A stretch of 64,000 nucleotides of DNA from a virus: IMG/VR virus record IMGVR_UViG_3300042453_001967, positions 1 to 64,000 of that record, one strand, 5' to 3'. The position numbers and the translations under genes are program-made. Positions 63,073 to 64,000 of this stretch are shown here, in pieces (the first letter of the stretch is position 1; each line of letters opens with the position of its first letter). A model generated the notes under the pieces. The model was not told the DNA's origin. It saw only the letters and a program-made list of their open reading frames with translations, and ran no database searches.

Positions 63073-63562
63073 GGAACTAAAAGATAGAGTATTTGACATA
63101 CCTCAAGACATTTTAAAAACAATAAATCATACGATTATTGGATTAAATGGAAAAAATGTAAGGGGAATTCAACGCGCAAAAAAACTTATATCGGATAAAA
63201 AAGTAAAATACGGACAACTAAAAAGAATAATACACGACCTTCAAAACATTGACAAAATAAAAGATAAATTAAAATATGACTTGTGTGGTGGTGAGTTAAT
63301 GGAAAAATGGGCTAATCAGTTTTTAAAAGGAGAAAGAGATTTAATTTCTAATAGAAAAAAATCAAAAATGAAATCCGATGACATGACCGGAATGAATAAC
63401 GAAAGAAAAAATTCACATTTAAAAAAACACAAAAAAAGATTTAATTTTAAAATACCAACAAACTTAATAAAAAGTAATTCTAATAAAACAAGCGTATCCC
63501 CAATATCCTCTTTAAAATTATATGAGGAAGTTGATAAAATAAAAAAATTAATAACTTACTAA
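63065..63562 (+). CDS. Unknown lysine-rich protein
   Basis: The protein has 165 residues, starting MNKELKDRVFDIPQDILKTI. It is strongly basic, with HLKKHKKRFNFKIP near the end, and could bind nucleic acid. No family is recognised. It overlaps the previous gene by 8 bp and ends 1 bp before the next, so the three genes form one unit. Confidence 0.55.
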   Translation: MNKELKDRVFDIPQDILKTINHTIIGLNGKNVRGIQRAKKLISDKKVKYGQLKRIIHDLQNIDKIKDKLKYDLCGGELMEKWANQFLKGERDLISNRKKSKMKSDDMTGMNNERKNSHLKKHKKRFNFKIPTNLIKSNSNKTSVSPISSLKLYEEVDKIKKLITY

Positions 63563-63563
63563 T

Positions 63564-63941
63564 ATGGCAACACAATTAGAAACAATTGGCGATAGAGAAA
63601 GAAACATTTTATTGGCCAGAAATGAATATAACTATGGTGATTTGTACGATTCATCCAATACAGGCGCACTATCGGATGGTGATGATAGAGGTAGAGGTGA
63701 AAATAATGGTAGTATAGGTACAAAAACAGACATTTCAGAAAGAAAAACATTACAAGCTCGAAATTTGTATGGTCCAAAAAACGAATACTCTTCTGTAAAT
63801 AGAAATGCCATTTCTGATGGTGATGACAAAGGCAGAGGAGAAAACAATGGTAGTGTTGGGACCAAAACCGATATCGGAGAACGAATTGGACTACAATCAA
63901 GAAATAAATACGGGAACAATAAACCATATCCTGATTTTTAA
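63564..63941 (+). CDS. Unknown protein with internal duplication
   Basis: The protein has 125 residues. Two copies of SDGDDRGRGENNGSIGTKTD and SDGDDKGRGENNGSVGTKTD are separated by 27 residues, each followed by an I-x-E-R motif (ISER, IGER) and L-Q-A/S-R-N. It is Gly/Asp/Asn-rich, soluble and probably structural. The stop TAA overlaps the next gene's ATG. Confidence 0.55.
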   Translation: MATQLETIGDRERNILLARNEYNYGDLYDSSNTGALSDGDDRGRGENNGSIGTKTDISERKTLQARNLYGPKNEYSSVNRNAISDGDDKGRGENNGSVGTKTDIGERIGLQSRNKYGNNKPYPDF

Positions 63942-64000
63942 TGTCTAATAAATTATTTTTCACATCTATTTTAGAAGCCAATCCTAAAACAAGCATTAGG
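63941..64000 (+). CDS. Start of a further gene, truncated by the right edge
   Basis: The ATG at 63941 overlaps the preceding stop (TAATG) and opens MSNKLFFTSILEANPKTSIR with no stop to the end. Only 20 residues are visible. The overlap with the previous stop suggests translational coupling. Confidence 0.5.
   Translation, partial: MSNKLFFTSILEANPKTSIR

Noticed and set aside
63559-63996. Minus-strand 145-codon frame at the right edge
   Set aside because: It lies opposite three tightly packed plus-strand genes with better starts and has a Phe/His/Cys-rich composition typical of antisense translation.

Overview
The window is 64 kb of compact, AT-rich DNA from a contractile-tailed (T4-like) bacteriophage. 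A T4-type tail module lies next to a T4-type replication module: sheath, tube, gp26-like chaperone, tape measure, gp53-, gp25- and gp6-like baseplate proteins, then NrdA/NrdB, DnaB-like helicase, RNase H/FEN nuclease, UvsX, gp32 and family B DNA polymerase. I see no Shine-Dalgarno sequences before starts. Starts are preceded by A-rich tracts, and two early promoters read TTTTG-N19-TATATTTT, the Bacteroidota sigma-A form. A Bacteroidota host is therefore likely, but this is inference.

Layout (most genes on the minus strand, so read right to left). 60.9-62.3 kb and 55.8-60.9 kb hold adhesin-like proteins with jelly-roll, F5/8-like and Thr-Pro-Ser linker modules. 52.9-55.7 kb is the DNA polymerase. 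49.7-52.9 kb is a plus-strand island with a SNF2-type helicase and a connector protein, plus a small opposing gene. 48.0-49.6 kb holds two neck or tail-completion candidates, with a tiny ribbon-helix-helix gene beside them. 44.1-47.7 kb is sheath and tube, separated by a repeat-rich spacer. 40.7-43.9 kb is a small tail protein, the gp26-like chaperone and the tape measure. 29.7-40.7 kb holds a giant baseplate protein with an OmpA-like domain, a gp53/LysM-like protein and a giant hub-like protein. 28.3-29.7 kb has small genes and tRNA-Asp and tRNA-Pro. 18.9-28.3 kb is replication and nucleotide metabolism, including an intein in NrdA. 16.1-18.8 kb is an acetyltransferase and the gp25- and gp6-like wedge proteins. 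0-16 kb is a run of large baseplate or fibre proteins ending in two huge TPSVTP-repeat proteins. The right edge (62.3-64.0 kb) turns to plus-strand genes of unknown role.

How it works together. The replication block supplies deoxynucleotides (NrdAB), fork proteins (helicase, polymerase, gp32) and recombination (UvsX, FEN, SNF2 helicase). The tail genes build a contractile tail with an unusually elaborate baseplate and long Thr/Pro/Ser-linked adhesins. Two promoter classes seem to separate them: host-like promoters for gp32 and polymerase, and a TATTTATA motif sitting 3-17 nt (about 40-46 nt for sheath and tube) before structural genes.

The most notable points are a probable +1 programmed frameshift in the tail chaperone gene, an intein exactly at the catalytic cysteine of NrdA, the near-leaderless late motif, a phage tRNA-Pro(UGG) matching the CCA-loaded repeat proteins, and an SSB-like C-terminal tip on the gp32-type protein. 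No head genes (capsid, portal, terminase) are recognisable in the window.
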